From Ignavibacteriota bacterium (GTDB lineage Bacteria > Bacteroidota > Ignavibacteria > UBA10030): a stretch of DNA of 32,324 bases. Below the pieces are notes generated by a model. That model ran no database searches and was not told the origin of the DNA. It saw nothing but the letters and a program-made list of their open reading frames with translations. The stretch's first letter is position 1, and each line of letters opens with the position of its first letter. Positions 7,576 through 16,709 of this stretch are shown here, piece by piece. The stretch covers positions 11,880-44,203 of the forward strand of contig PLMK01000054.1 in assembly GCA_003142475.1 (NCBI GenBank), written 5' to 3'. A program made the position numbers and the translations under genes.

Positions 7576-8049
7576 TTATTTTTGTGAATTAAGCGTTTCA
7601 AATTCTTTGTATTCTCCGCCAGATCCATCAATTGATTTTCGTATTGGATTCGGCCCTAATTCTTTTATCGTATTGACCATGTCATTTATTACTGTAACTA
7701 AATTTGTTGCCATCGCCGCCGAAATGTTCACCATTCGTAGGCGTTCCTTTTCAATGCCGCTTTCTTCAAGTATATTTCTTGTAGAATTTACCCGCTTTTT
7801 AGCGAATAGATTGCCGTCAATAAAATGGCATCCCCCCTCAAGGCATCCTGCTACTAAAACTCCGTCGGCACCATTTTCAAATGCACGCATATAGAATTCT
7901 ACTTCGAGCCGTCCTGTGCAAGGCGTTCGTATTATACGCACTCCGGATGGATATTGCAGACGCATCGATCCAGCTAAATCCGCCGACGCATATGCACAGA
8001 AATGGCAGCAAAAGGCAATGATTTTTGGTTCAAATACTTTATCGTTCAT
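7576..8049 (-). CDS. mvhD: MvhD/FlpD-family [2Fe-2S] electron-transfer subunit
   Basis: A 157-residue member of the MvhD family, which links electron-input modules to HdrA in heterodisulfide reductase-type complexes. Conserved cysteines are present: FCCHFC (14, 15, 18), TPCTGR (44), and AGCLEGGCHFIDGN (69 and 74), together with the typical ADGVLVAGC strand. The start overlaps the hdrA stop by four bases (ATGA), so it is coupled to HdrA, the partner it would contact. The C-terminal tail beyond residue 135 is polar and probably disordered. A second, shorter MvhD-like gene starts the same operon at 20980. Confidence 0.92.
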   Translation of the reverse strand: MNDKVFEPKIIAFCCHFCAYASADLAGSMRLQYPSGVRIIRTPCTGRLEVEFYMRAFENGADGVLVAGCLEGGCHFIDGNLFAKKRVNSTRNILEESGIEKERLRMVNISAAMATNLVTVINDMVNTIKELGPNPIRKSIDGSGGEYKEFETLNSQK

Positions 8050-11000
8050 TCTTGTACAGTTTCTTCCACGTTAAACAATTCATCTATCATTGATTTGAAA
8101 TGATCTGATTTAAAATGATTGAGCTGAATTGCATGCGCAGGGCATTCGGAGACACATATACCGCAGCCCATACACTTAGCTCTTTCAATTTCTGCCTTGT
8201 GATTATAATTACAAGATGGCGCTCCGTATGGACAGGCTTTTACACAAGTCATGCATGATATACATTTGTCTTGATTCACAATCGAAACCTGTGCGCCTAC
8301 CTCCAAATAAGTCTTTGAGAGAATAGTAGCAGCGCGTGCGGCTGCAGCTTTTGCCTGAGAAATATTCTCGTCTATCATTTTGGGCGAATGTGCCAAACCG
8401 CATAAGAACAAACCTTCTGTCGCAAAGTCCACAGGCCTTAATTTCATATGGGCTTCAACATAAAATCCGTTTGCATTGAGCGGTACTTTAAGCATGTCCG
8501 AAATTCTCTTATTTTCTTTTTCCGCTTTTATGCCAGTACTTAAAATAAGATGATCTGCTTCAATTACGATGCTTTCCGGAAAATCCAGACTTTCCATTTT
8601 AACCGAGCTTAAAATACCGTTCATATCCGATACAATAGGCAAATTATTTTCATCATACCTTATAAAGACAACTCCAGCTTCTCGTGCTTGTTTATAATAA
8701 ACCTCTCTGAATCCGTACGTTCTGATATCTCTGTATAACACATAAATATTTGCAGTCGGATCTTCCTTTTTAATTTTAAGTGCATTTTTAACCGCCATCG
8801 AACAGCATATTCTGCTGCAGTATGGATTTTCCGCATTACGGGAACCGACACATTGGATCATCACATAGGTTTGTCCTTTTTTTTCAATTCCCTTACTGCT
8901 CAGAAATTCTTCAAGTTCCGTTTGCGTTATGACATTCTTTACAGTTCCGTAAGAGTACTCTTTTGTTTCAGCAGGTCTTGCACCGGTGGCAATGATAATC
9001 ACACCGCAAATAAATTCTTTCAGTTTGCCATCCTTAGTAATGTTTATTTTGAATTCACCGATATGACCAGATACACTTTCAATTGTAGAATTCAAATAAA
9101 AATCTATATTTCTATGCGTACTGAATTTTTCAATCAGGTCAGCTTTGAATTTATTAAGATTCTCATTTTCAAGCGTGGAATTAACAAGAGCTAAATTCCC
9201 ACCTAATTGAGAAGACCTTTCGATTAAATCGACGTCATAACCTTGTTCTGCTAAAGACAACGCCGCAAACATTCCGCTTACACCACCACCAATGATAACG
9301 GCATTTTGATGTATTGGAATCTTTTCACCTTCTAAGGACGACAATCTGAATGCCCTTGCGATGGACATCTTCACAAGTTCAATTGCTTTATCCGTCGCAT
9401 TTTCCGGTTCTGAGGAATGAACCCATGAACACTGGTCTCTAATGTTTGCAAGCTCAAAGAGATATTGATTTAATCCTGCTTCCCGCAGCGTCTCGCGGAA
9501 GATTGGTTCGTGCGTCCTTGGAGTGCACGAAGCGACGACAACTCTATTTAACCTGTTCTTTATGATCTGCTCTTTTATGTTGGACAAGCTTGCATCCGAG
9601 CATGTGTACATTGTATGAGACGCAAATACAACTCCCCGCTGATTCTTGATAGATTCCGTTACCTTTTCCACATCGACAGTCCCTGCGATATTCATTCCGC
9701 AATGGCAGATAAATACGCCTATCCTTGGACTTTCATCGGTAACATCATGTTCGTACGGATATTCTTTTGATGTTATTAAAGTATTTTGAGCAGGCGACAA
9801 TAATTCCATCGCCATTGCTGCTGCGGCGCTTGCCTGCATCACTGTTTCAGGAATATCTTTAGGCTCCTGGAATGCTCCTCCAACAAAAATGCCAGGCTTG
9901 GATGTAACGAGCGGCGCCAACCTGTCCGTTTTGCAGAACCCAAATTCATTGATTTCAATTCCAAGTTTGCGGACACTTTCAGTAACAGATATTTTCGGAT
10001 CGATACCAACTGCAAGTACTATAATATCAAAATCTTTTTCTGTATAACCTTTCACTGGATCAAAATAGACCATCCGTAAATCGTTTGAGCCGGGTATTTG
10101 AATAATCCTGGATGGCATGCTTTTGACATATTCAATATTTTTCATCGCGCGGGCGCGTTCATAATACTGATCAAAATCTTTTCCATGCGCCCTTATATCC
10201 ATATTAAAAATAGTACTCTGCAATCCATTCACATGCTCGGAAGCAATCATAGCTTGTTTGGTAGTAGCCATACAGCAAATGGATGAGCAATATTCATTTC
10301 CGGGTTTCGATTCACGGGATCCGACACACTGTATCCAGGCTATTCTTTTGGCTTCTTTGCCGTTGTCCTTCCGTAGGAGATGGCCTTGGTACGGACCTGC
10401 GGCAGAAAGCATGCGTTCAAATTGGACGCTGGTGAGAACATTATCGTATCGTTTGAAACCGAACTCGCCTTTTTTCTCTGCATTATATTCATCAAAGCCG
10501 GTAGCAAGAATGACCGCTCCTACTTCCAATTCAATCTTCTGCTCGCTCATTCCGTGCTCGACTGCTTTCTTTTCGCATACTGAAACGCATTCCATGCATT
10601 CCGAGCATTGAGCGCAATTCAAGCACCTTTCCGCCTCAGAAATTGCATCATTCTCAGAAAACGAATATTCAATTTCATTAAAATTATGAATACGATTTTC
10701 AACATTAAGTTCATCGGCAGAAGCACGTTTCTTTTTTGCGACATTCTTTTCGGATGGCAGCATTTCTTCTGGGAAAGGTTTTAATGAATGCTCAAACCGG
10801 TTAGGCAGCATATCTTCGTTGTTCAAATATCGGGCGATGGATTCTGCGGCGCGTTTTCCGGCGGTAACAGCTTCGATCACACTGCCCGGGCCGGATGCAT
10901 TATCGCCGCCTGCAAAAATACCAGCTGCCGGAGTTTCAAGTGTAAAAGGATTGATTTTAAAACACCCGCGTTCAATATCAATTCCGATATGCCTAGTCAG

Positions 11001-12488
11001 GTCACCATCAACCATCTGACCTATTGCAACGATTACCTGATCAATATTAATTTTTACGGTATTATTTTCATCGTACGATGGTTTAAATTTTCCATTTATA
11101 TCAAAAACACTGGTACATTGTTTAAGTTCTATTCCGACAACGGAGCCGTTACCCAATATTTGTTTGGGTCCCCAACCGTTTCGCAGTACAATTCCTTCTG
11201 CCAGCGTCGCTTCGATCTCTTCTTTATATGCAGGCATTTCATTCCGCTGTTCAAGTGAAACCAGTTCAACTTTTTTTGCACCGAGTCTAAGCGCTGTTCT
11301 TGCCACGTCAACTGCGACATTGCCGCCGCCGATGACTACCAGATTTTCTTTAACCAGCGGCTTGTTCTTTTCGCTAGAAGCTTGCCGTAAGAATTCTACA
11401 CCATAATTCACACCCTTTTTATCCTCACCGCTTATGCCCAATTTTCTGCTGACATGTGCGCCGGCACTGATAAAAACCGCATCACTTTCTTTTTTCAGAT
11501 CGGAAAATGTTTTATCCTTACCGATAGAACAATTCAGAACAATTCGAACGCCCTTGCGTTTTATTAGCTCTATTTCATAATCAAGTATATCTTTTGGAAG
11601 TCTGTACCTAGGAATGCCGCAATAAAGCATTCCGCCTGCGGAATCTCTCGATTCATAAATTGTGACTGCAAAACCTCTATCGGCCAAATCACAAGCAGCA
11701 GTTAATCCGGCGGGCCCGCCACCGATGACAGCTATCTTCTTAGCGTCTGCGGATGGATTTTTCTGCTCGGGTAATTTCAATGCCCCGGATTTATAAAGTT
11801 TTATTTCCTGATCTGAAGCAAACCTTTTTAATTGTCTGATGGCGAGCGGGCTATCCACCTTAGAGCGAGTGCAAGCCATCTCGCAAGGAGCGGGACAAAC
11901 ACGACCGCATATTGCGGCAAATGGGTTTCTTTCGCGTATAAGATTGACCGCCTTTACATACTCTTTTTTCTTTATTAATTGGATATAACCCTGAACATTA
12001 ATATTCGCAGGACATTTCGTTTTGCAAGGGGCATGACCGAGCTTTAATATATTGGGCTTGTTTGGAATTGCCTGCGCATAATATTTTTGTATGGCTTTTC
12101 TTGTGCCAAGATCACGGTTAAATTTATCGTTTACTTCAACAGGACATGCTGTAGTACATTCCCCGCAATCATTGCAGATTTTTTCATTAATGTACCGCGG
12201 CGATTTTTTTATAGTAACTTTGAAGTTTCCAGGTTCTCCTTCAATTTTTTCAAGCTCGGAAAGCGTAAGAATTTCTATATTAAGATTTCTGGCACACTCA
12301 ACTAACTTCGGCGAAATAACACACGTTGCACAATCGCCCGTTGGAAAAGTTTTATCAAGATGAGCCATCATACCACCGATGGTTGCAGAGCGGTTCACTA
12401 AGTACACCTTGTATCCGGAATTAGCAAGATCAAGAGACGCCTGAACACCGGCAATACCTCCACCTTCGACTAAAACAGCACCGGTCAT
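8046..12488 (-). CDS. hdrA: Giant HdrA with inserted GltD module and second HdrA-like half
   Basis: About 1,480 residues, far longer than usual HdrA (~650). Numbering is from the ATG at 12488; an in-frame GTG (12509) or TTG (12515) could add up to nine residues, and none has a strong ribosome site. Order: HdrA flavin start (GGGIAG, about 9-14) with HdrA cysteines (CATC, 53/56); a [4Fe-4S] motif (105-115); a complete GltD-like module (about 155-560) with Cys-rich N-terminus, GGGPAG (256-261) and second nucleotide site GGGNVAVD (about 387-394), as in the NADPH-oxidising glutamate synthase small subunit; a Cys cluster (622-638); the rest of the first HdrA (GAVILATGFDEYN, about 657 on); a second HdrA half with FICHCG (about 928) and GGGVSG (1067-1072); and two C-terminal [4Fe-4S] motifs (1409-1449). 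HdrA carries the bifurcating FAD in known complexes; the GltD insert would supply an NAD(P)H site. Confidence 0.9.
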   Translation of the reverse strand: MTGAVLVEGGGIAGVQASLDLANSGYKVYLVNRSATIGGMMAHLDKTFPTGDCATCVISPKLVECARNLNIEILTLSELEKIEGEPGNFKVTIKKSPRYINEKICNDCGECTTACPVEVNDKFNRDLGTRKAIQKYYAQAIPNKPNILKLGHAPCKTKCPANINVQGYIQLIKKKEYVKAVNLIRERNPFAAICGRVCPAPCEMACTRSKVDSPLAIRQLKRFASDQEIKLYKSGALKLPEQKNPSADAKKIAVIGGGPAGLTAACDLADRGFAVTIYESRDSAGGMLYCGIPRYRLPKDILDYEIELIKRKGVRIVLNCSIGKDKTFSDLKKESDAVFISAGAHVSRKLGISGEDKKGVNYGVEFLRQASSEKNKPLVKENLVVIGGGNVAVDVARTALRLGAKKVELVSLEQRNEMPAYKEEIEATLAEGIVLRNGWGPKQILGNGSVVGIELKQCTSVFDINGKFKPSYDENNTVKINIDQVIVAIGQMVDGDLTRHIGIDIERGCFKINPFTLETPAAGIFAGGDNASGPGSVIEAVTAGKRAAESIARYLNNEDMLPNRFEHSLKPFPEEMLPSEKNVAKKKRASADELNVENRIHNFNEIEYSFSENDAISEAERCLNCAQCSECMECVSVCEKKAVEHGMSEQKIELEVGAVILATGFDEYNAEKKGEFGFKRYDNVLTSVQFERMLSAAGPYQGHLLRKDNGKEAKRIAWIQCVGSRESKPGNEYCSSICCMATTKQAMIASEHVNGLQSTIFNMDIRAHGKDFDQYYERARAMKNIEYVKSMPSRIIQIPGSNDLRMVYFDPVKGYTEKDFDIIVLAVGIDPKISVTESVRKLGIEINEFGFCKTDRLAPLVTSKPGIFVGGAFQEPKDIPETVMQASAAAAMAMELLSPAQNTLITSKEYPYEHDVTDESPRIGVFICHCGMNIAGTVDVEKVTESIKNQRGVVFASHTMYTCSDASLSNIKEQIIKNRLNRVVVASCTPRTHEPIFRETLREAGLNQYLFELANIRDQCSWVHSSEPENATDKAIELVKMSIARAFRLSSLEGEKIPIHQNAVIIGGGVSGMFAALSLAEQGYDVDLIERSSQLGGNLALVNSTLENENLNKFKADLIEKFSTHRNIDFYLNSTIESVSGHIGEFKINITKDGKLKEFICGVIIIATGARPAETKEYSYGTVKNVITQTELEEFLSSKGIEKKGQTYVMIQCVGSRNAENPYCSRICCSMAVKNALKIKKEDPTANIYVLYRDIRTYGFREVYYKQAREAGVVFIRYDENNLPIVSDMNGILSSVKMESLDFPESIVIEADHLILSTGIKAEKENKRISDMLKVPLNANGFYVEAHMKLRPVDFATEGLFLCGLAHSPKMIDENISQAKAAAARAATILSKTYLEVGAQVSIVNQDKCISCMTCVKACPYGAPSCNYNHKAEIERAKCMGCGICVSECPAHAIQLNHFKSDHFKSMIDELFNVEETVQE

Positions 12489-12521
12489 CTTTTTCTTTTC
12501 AATCTTCACAAACAAATCTTT

Positions 12522-13394
12522 CTAATAATTACTTTTAATAGCTTCAATAATAGATCTTGGAGAAACCACACATTTATCCATTCCTAGCTTCTCAGGAGCA
12601 ATACCTAAACACAAACCCACAAGCTGAGTTATATAAACTATGGGTATATTATGACTGCTATGTTTTACTTTATTAATATCGCTTTGCCTTAGATCTAAAT
12701 TTACCTGACACATTGGGCAGGCGACCGCCATACATTCTGCGCCGGCAGCTTTCGCCATGCCTAATATGGAATTAGAAAGTTCTATAACAACATCTGTTCG
12801 TGTGAGAGCAAATCCTCCGCCGCAACATTCTACTTTATGGGGCCAATCGATACTCTCACCCCCCATAATTGTTATGAGACTGTCCATAATCGTAGGATTT
12901 TCAGGATCATCAAAATTGGTTGCTTCTTTCGGTCTCACTAGCAAACATCCGTAGTAATTGGCAACCTTCAACCCATCCAAAGAATGTGTGAAGGCCTCCT
13001 GCAATTTTTTAACTCCAACATTCTTAATAAGTACCTCAACAAAATGATGCACGTTCACACTTCCATCATACTCTTCTCCTAATGAATCAGCAACTTCCTT
13101 CCTGATATCGGGATACTTTTGAATTTCATAGTTGGCGACTTTCATTCTATTGTAGCACGCCGCGCAAAAAACAACCATGTCGAGCTCCATTTTTTTTGCC
13201 ATCAAAAGATTTGCGGCAGGGAGTGCAAGAGAGAGAATTTTATCGGTTTGGTGTGCCGGTGTTGACCCGCAGCAAGTCCAGCCTTTTGGCTCGATCAACT
13301 CAATGTCTAGAATTTTTGACACTTCACGGATCGACATATATTGATCACGTGCCGTTGACTCTGCTGAACATCCGGGATAATATGCATATTTCAT
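12522..13394 (-). CDS. hdrB: Heterodisulfide reductase subunit B-like protein (HdrB)
   Basis: A 290-residue HdrB with two complete CCG domains. Domain 1 has Cys9 (YYPGCS), Cys41-Cys42-Gly and Cys77-x2-Cys80. Domain 2 has Cys150, Cys190-Cys191-Gly and Cys226-x2-Cys229. In methanogens these bind two non-cubane [4Fe-4S] clusters that split heterodisulfides. In organisms without coenzyme M the natural substrate is unknown, and in MetFV complexes HdrB is thought to pass electrons onward. Both cysteine sets are intact, so cluster binding is expected. It lies 68 bp after hdrC and a few bases before hdrA, the standard CBA order. Confidence 0.93.
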   Translation of the reverse strand: MKYAYYPGCSAESTARDQYMSIREVSKILDIELIEPKGWTCCGSTPAHQTDKILSLALPAANLLMAKKMELDMVVFCAACYNRMKVANYEIQKYPDIRKEVADSLGEEYDGSVNVHHFVEVLIKNVGVKKLQEAFTHSLDGLKVANYYGCLLVRPKEATNFDDPENPTIMDSLITIMGGESIDWPHKVECCGGGFALTRTDVVIELSNSILGMAKAAGAECMAVACPMCQVNLDLRQSDINKVKHSSHNIPIVYITQLVGLCLGIAPEKLGMDKCVVSPRSIIEAIKSNY

Positions 13395-13462
13395 TCTGTT
13401 CTAACACTCCAAAACTAATTATCCACCCTCTTAAATCAAAGAAAGCTGGAAAAGCATCTGCA

Positions 13463-14011
13463 TTAGTTCTTTTTCTTAAATATTCTTGTTACATATTTCT
13501 TATCGGCTTTGAACGATGGAAATAATGCTATCTTTCGTTTTCGAAGCATCATAGGAAACTTATCTGCATCCTGAAAATAATTTGATGTCCCGACTTTATA
13601 TGCCGCAATCATTCCAAGATCGTATGTTCTGCCAAATACCTTCACCGTTTTCAAAAACCATTTGTTAAACAGAGGAACGTTGCCTTTTTGTTTAGCTGTA
13701 TTTCTCTTAATAGAAATAATTCGTAACGCATCCATAATTGCTGCCATATCAATTTGCATTGGACATCGTGAAAAACATGTTTCGCAAGAAGCGCACATCC
13801 ATACGAGATCGCTGTTTACTGTTGAATCGTCTTCGTTCAATAGCAGTCTTCTAATAATTTCTGAAGGCGGCACTTTAACCAGTGTTGCAACTGGACAGCC
13901 GTTTGTACATTTTTTACATTGCAGACATCGGGCAACATCAACGCCGGAAATTTCTCTGACAGCATTTAATAGTCCGGCTTCCCTTTTATTTTTACTGATT
14001 ACGATAGGCAT
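13463..14011 (-). CDS. hdrC: Heterodisulfide reductase subunit C-like protein (HdrC)
   Basis: A 182-residue iron-sulfur protein with two [4Fe-4S] motifs: CLQCKKCTNGCP (Cys29, 32, 35, 39) and CASCETCFSRCP (Cys73, 76, 79, 83). HdrC wires electrons from HdrA to HdrB. No membrane helix is present, so it is the soluble type rather than the HdrE/DsrM-coupled type. The C-terminal third is basic and has no motif I know. It follows the glutamate synthase subunit by 18 bases. Confidence 0.92.
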   Translation of the reverse strand: MPIVISKNKREAGLLNAVREISGVDVARCLQCKKCTNGCPVATLVKVPPSEIIRRLLLNEDDSTVNSDLVWMCASCETCFSRCPMQIDMAAIMDALRIISIKRNTAKQKGNVPLFNKWFLKTVKVFGRTYDLGMIAAYKVGTSNYFQDADKFPMMLRKRKIALFPSFKADKKYVTRIFKKKN

Positions 14012-14029
14012 ATTTCTTTCGAAAGAATT

Positions 14030-16693
14030 TTATTCCTTTATTTCTTCAACGAGTTCATCAGCTTCTTCCTCTTCGCCATAAACATCTTGTTCAGGTGTAG
14101 ACGGAGTGCCTTCAATGCTTGGCGAAATTTTACGATAGACCTTCAGAGGATCAAGTTTTTTGCCATTTACAGTGAGTAAATCATCTATCTTGATTCCGAA
14201 AAGTTTTTCATTCTCTGTTAGATATGGTAATATCAATTCCCAATCCTTTTCCGTAAAAGGAGAAAAGATGCATCCGTTTAACTGCTCGTTAATTAATTGC
14301 CGTTTAGGATCCCTCACGAATGCAGCACCTCCCGAAGCCAAAGAAAAGAGATTGCTTCCGGGGTAAGGCTCAGGAAGAGGCATAACTTCACCTTCTTCGT
14401 TAAACTTCATTCCGTTCAAAATAACAAATCCCCCTTTATTATGAGGATCACCTGCCATAAATGATTCACCGAGAAAATCGAGGCTTGTTCCATTAATAAC
14501 AATCCTAGGCCTTCCAACAGAATTAATCATCGGACGTCCGGCAGCATTTCCTTTTACAAAGATCGAACCTCCTTTAGCGCCGTATAAAAATGTCTGACCG
14601 ACATCCCCGTGGATCACTAATTTTCCATCCTTAATTATCTGACCTAATTGATCCTGAGCATTACCATGAATGGTTACGGTCATTCCATCAATCCCGGAGC
14701 CAAGATAATCGCCTGAACTTCCGTACACGTCAATTGTTACGTCCTGCGTTTCAGGTCCTAAACCGCAACCGACATAACGCTGTCCGACGCAATTAAAAAG
14801 GATAAAACTTTTCCAGCCTAACTTATATGCTCTAACAATATACGTCGCGTCGCACTCATCACCTTCCGGCGGGAATTTCTTAGAATCTACTACGAGAATA
14901 TTTTCATTGTTTTTTGGTTCACGAAGATTGCTTCGATTATCAAAATCTAAGAGACGGTACTCGGATAATTCTTCATTTTCAGAACAAAGCTTTGGAATAT
15001 TTTTAAACAGCGAATCAAGTTCATGCCGAACTATATAAAGAATGTGCGAGCGTCTTTTCGCACCTGTTTTGTAATTCCTATCATTCAATAATGTTAATGT
15101 ATTGATAGCATAAGATGTCAGGGCACTGTTTTTACCGAAATTTCCTATCGCCTTGCATGCTATACGGATATCGTCGAAAGACCACTGTGGAATACTATCC
15201 CTGACAAAATCAAAAATATATTTTCCTGCGAAGGCGTATTCGGTAATTATTTTTTCGATCTGTTCCTTGTTTCTTGAGTCAGAAATTTCTTTTGTGAAAT
15301 CACAGCTTTCGGTTTTTTCAGTTATGACAACCGGAATACCGAACTTATCTTTGCATTCGAGCCTATGTTTGCCTCCGTTATCTTTCACAATATCGAATAT
15401 AAATGCACCGCCGTCTGAATAACTTCCACCGCGAGCATTCCAGTACTTATCGGCAATAGGACAAATTCGTTTATCATCTTTTGCAAGGCTTGCAAGCGTA
15501 GCATCGATCGCTTGCTTTTCGGAACCGATAATTCCGACCTGAACTTCTCCATCAACAAATGCAAAAACCTGTGGCCTCAACATTGCAGTATCTGTGATAC
15601 CGAGCAATTGGAATTTGCGGCTCTCTGTAAGATTACGCGCTATGATAAAGAACCATGGCCCATCTGGAGAACCGTGCATATGTGTCGTTTGAATTGCCCT
15701 GTAAATTTCCTGTTTTTCTTGGGGCAAACGGTCAAAGTCGAGTTCTGTAGTAGGCGCTAATGCCTCTATTATATATTCCACCGGATATTTGTATGTTCTA
15801 GATAATAAATCAAACATCAGGGCTGAGACTTCAGTATCGGTTATAAATTGCGGATAAATATTGCGCTGCTTTAAATATTCCGTTACAGAATGATAATTAG
15901 CAAAATCACCGTTGTGCACCAAGGCCATATTCATCGCTGTAAACGGATGAGCACCGCCCGGATGCCAAACGCGGCCTCTTGTCGGGTATCGTTGATGTGC
16001 GATCCAGACATGCGCACAGAGATCGTCTATTTTATAATACTGAGTGACAGCTTCGGCAAAGCCGACTACTTTCAGGATCATAATATTACGTCCCTGTGAC
16101 ATTACGAAAGCTGTTTGCTTTTTAGCAGAAGTATAAAATTCATGATTGAGTTTGAAGCTGTTCTGATTTACAAACTCATCTTCAACATCTCGCCGGTTAA
16201 GATTCGTAAAATTGTTTTCTGAGATAAATTTTCTCAAAATATTTTCTTTTACACGTACAAAATACCTGTATACATCTGGCGGCTTGACTTCAAGTCCAGG
16301 AACACTTTTCCAATCAATGACCGTATCGAGTTTTGCAGATTTTTTTACATCGAACACAGGAGCGACATACTTATTTTCAACATCGTGATGGGCAGATGCC
16401 TCAAGATATGCTATATGGAGCATGTAGCAATCATCGAGCACTTCTCTCGATACACCTAGTTGTTCGGGAATAAAACCTACAGCCGCTATTCCACCGCCCT
16501 TGCCGTTGCCTCGGTTATGCATGAGTCTTGAAGGCTCGTGGATATGCTTGCCTGGAACAGGTTCTGTGCAGCAAAAACCTACAACACCGCATCCTCCTTC
16601 AGCTTCCATAGCAATCGATTTTTCCGGAAATTGAAGATTTTTATTCAGTTGTCTTTTCGACTTAATTATTTTTTCTATATTCTTTCTATCCAT
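14030..16693 (-). CDS. Glutamate synthase glutaminase + GXGXG subunit (domains 1 and 3, no FMN domain)
   Basis: An 887-residue protein combining GltB domain 1 and domain 3. The class-II glutamine amidotransferase part (about 35-440) shows the nucleophile Cys35 in GGCGVVG, HQRYPTRG (233-240), HNGDFANY (260-267) and ITDTEV (284-289). The GXGXG beta-helix part (about 640-790) shows repeating glycine patterns such as YGSSGDYLGSGIDG, IHGNAQDQLGQ, IHGDVGQ and VKGNAAGR. Cys35 is preceded by 34 residues; bacterial GltB usually cleaves a propeptide to expose this Cys, which I cannot verify here. The segment 450-630 between the parts is unfamiliar. The FMN domain is encoded by the next gene upstream, so the enzyme is split as in archaeal-type glutamate synthases. 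It would supply ammonia from glutamine. Confidence 0.88.
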   Translation of the reverse strand: MDRKNIEKIIKSKRQLNKNLQFPEKSIAMEAEGGCGVVGFCCTEPVPGKHIHEPSRLMHNRGNGKGGGIAAVGFIPEQLGVSREVLDDCYMLHIAYLEASAHHDVENKYVAPVFDVKKSAKLDTVIDWKSVPGLEVKPPDVYRYFVRVKENILRKFISENNFTNLNRRDVEDEFVNQNSFKLNHEFYTSAKKQTAFVMSQGRNIMILKVVGFAEAVTQYYKIDDLCAHVWIAHQRYPTRGRVWHPGGAHPFTAMNMALVHNGDFANYHSVTEYLKQRNIYPQFITDTEVSALMFDLLSRTYKYPVEYIIEALAPTTELDFDRLPQEKQEIYRAIQTTHMHGSPDGPWFFIIARNLTESRKFQLLGITDTAMLRPQVFAFVDGEVQVGIIGSEKQAIDATLASLAKDDKRICPIADKYWNARGGSYSDGGAFIFDIVKDNGGKHRLECKDKFGIPVVITEKTESCDFTKEISDSRNKEQIEKIITEYAFAGKYIFDFVRDSIPQWSFDDIRIACKAIGNFGKNSALTSYAINTLTLLNDRNYKTGAKRRSHILYIVRHELDSLFKNIPKLCSENEELSEYRLLDFDNRSNLREPKNNENILVVDSKKFPPEGDECDATYIVRAYKLGWKSFILFNCVGQRYVGCGLGPETQDVTIDVYGSSGDYLGSGIDGMTVTIHGNAQDQLGQIIKDGKLVIHGDVGQTFLYGAKGGSIFVKGNAAGRPMINSVGRPRIVINGTSLDFLGESFMAGDPHNKGGFVILNGMKFNEEGEVMPLPEPYPGSNLFSLASGGAAFVRDPKRQLINEQLNGCIFSPFTEKDWELILPYLTENEKLFGIKIDDLLTVNGKKLDPLKVYRKISPSIEGTPSTPEQDVYGEEEEADELVEEIKE

Positions 16694-16709
16694 GCACTTA
16701 ACGCTGTCG

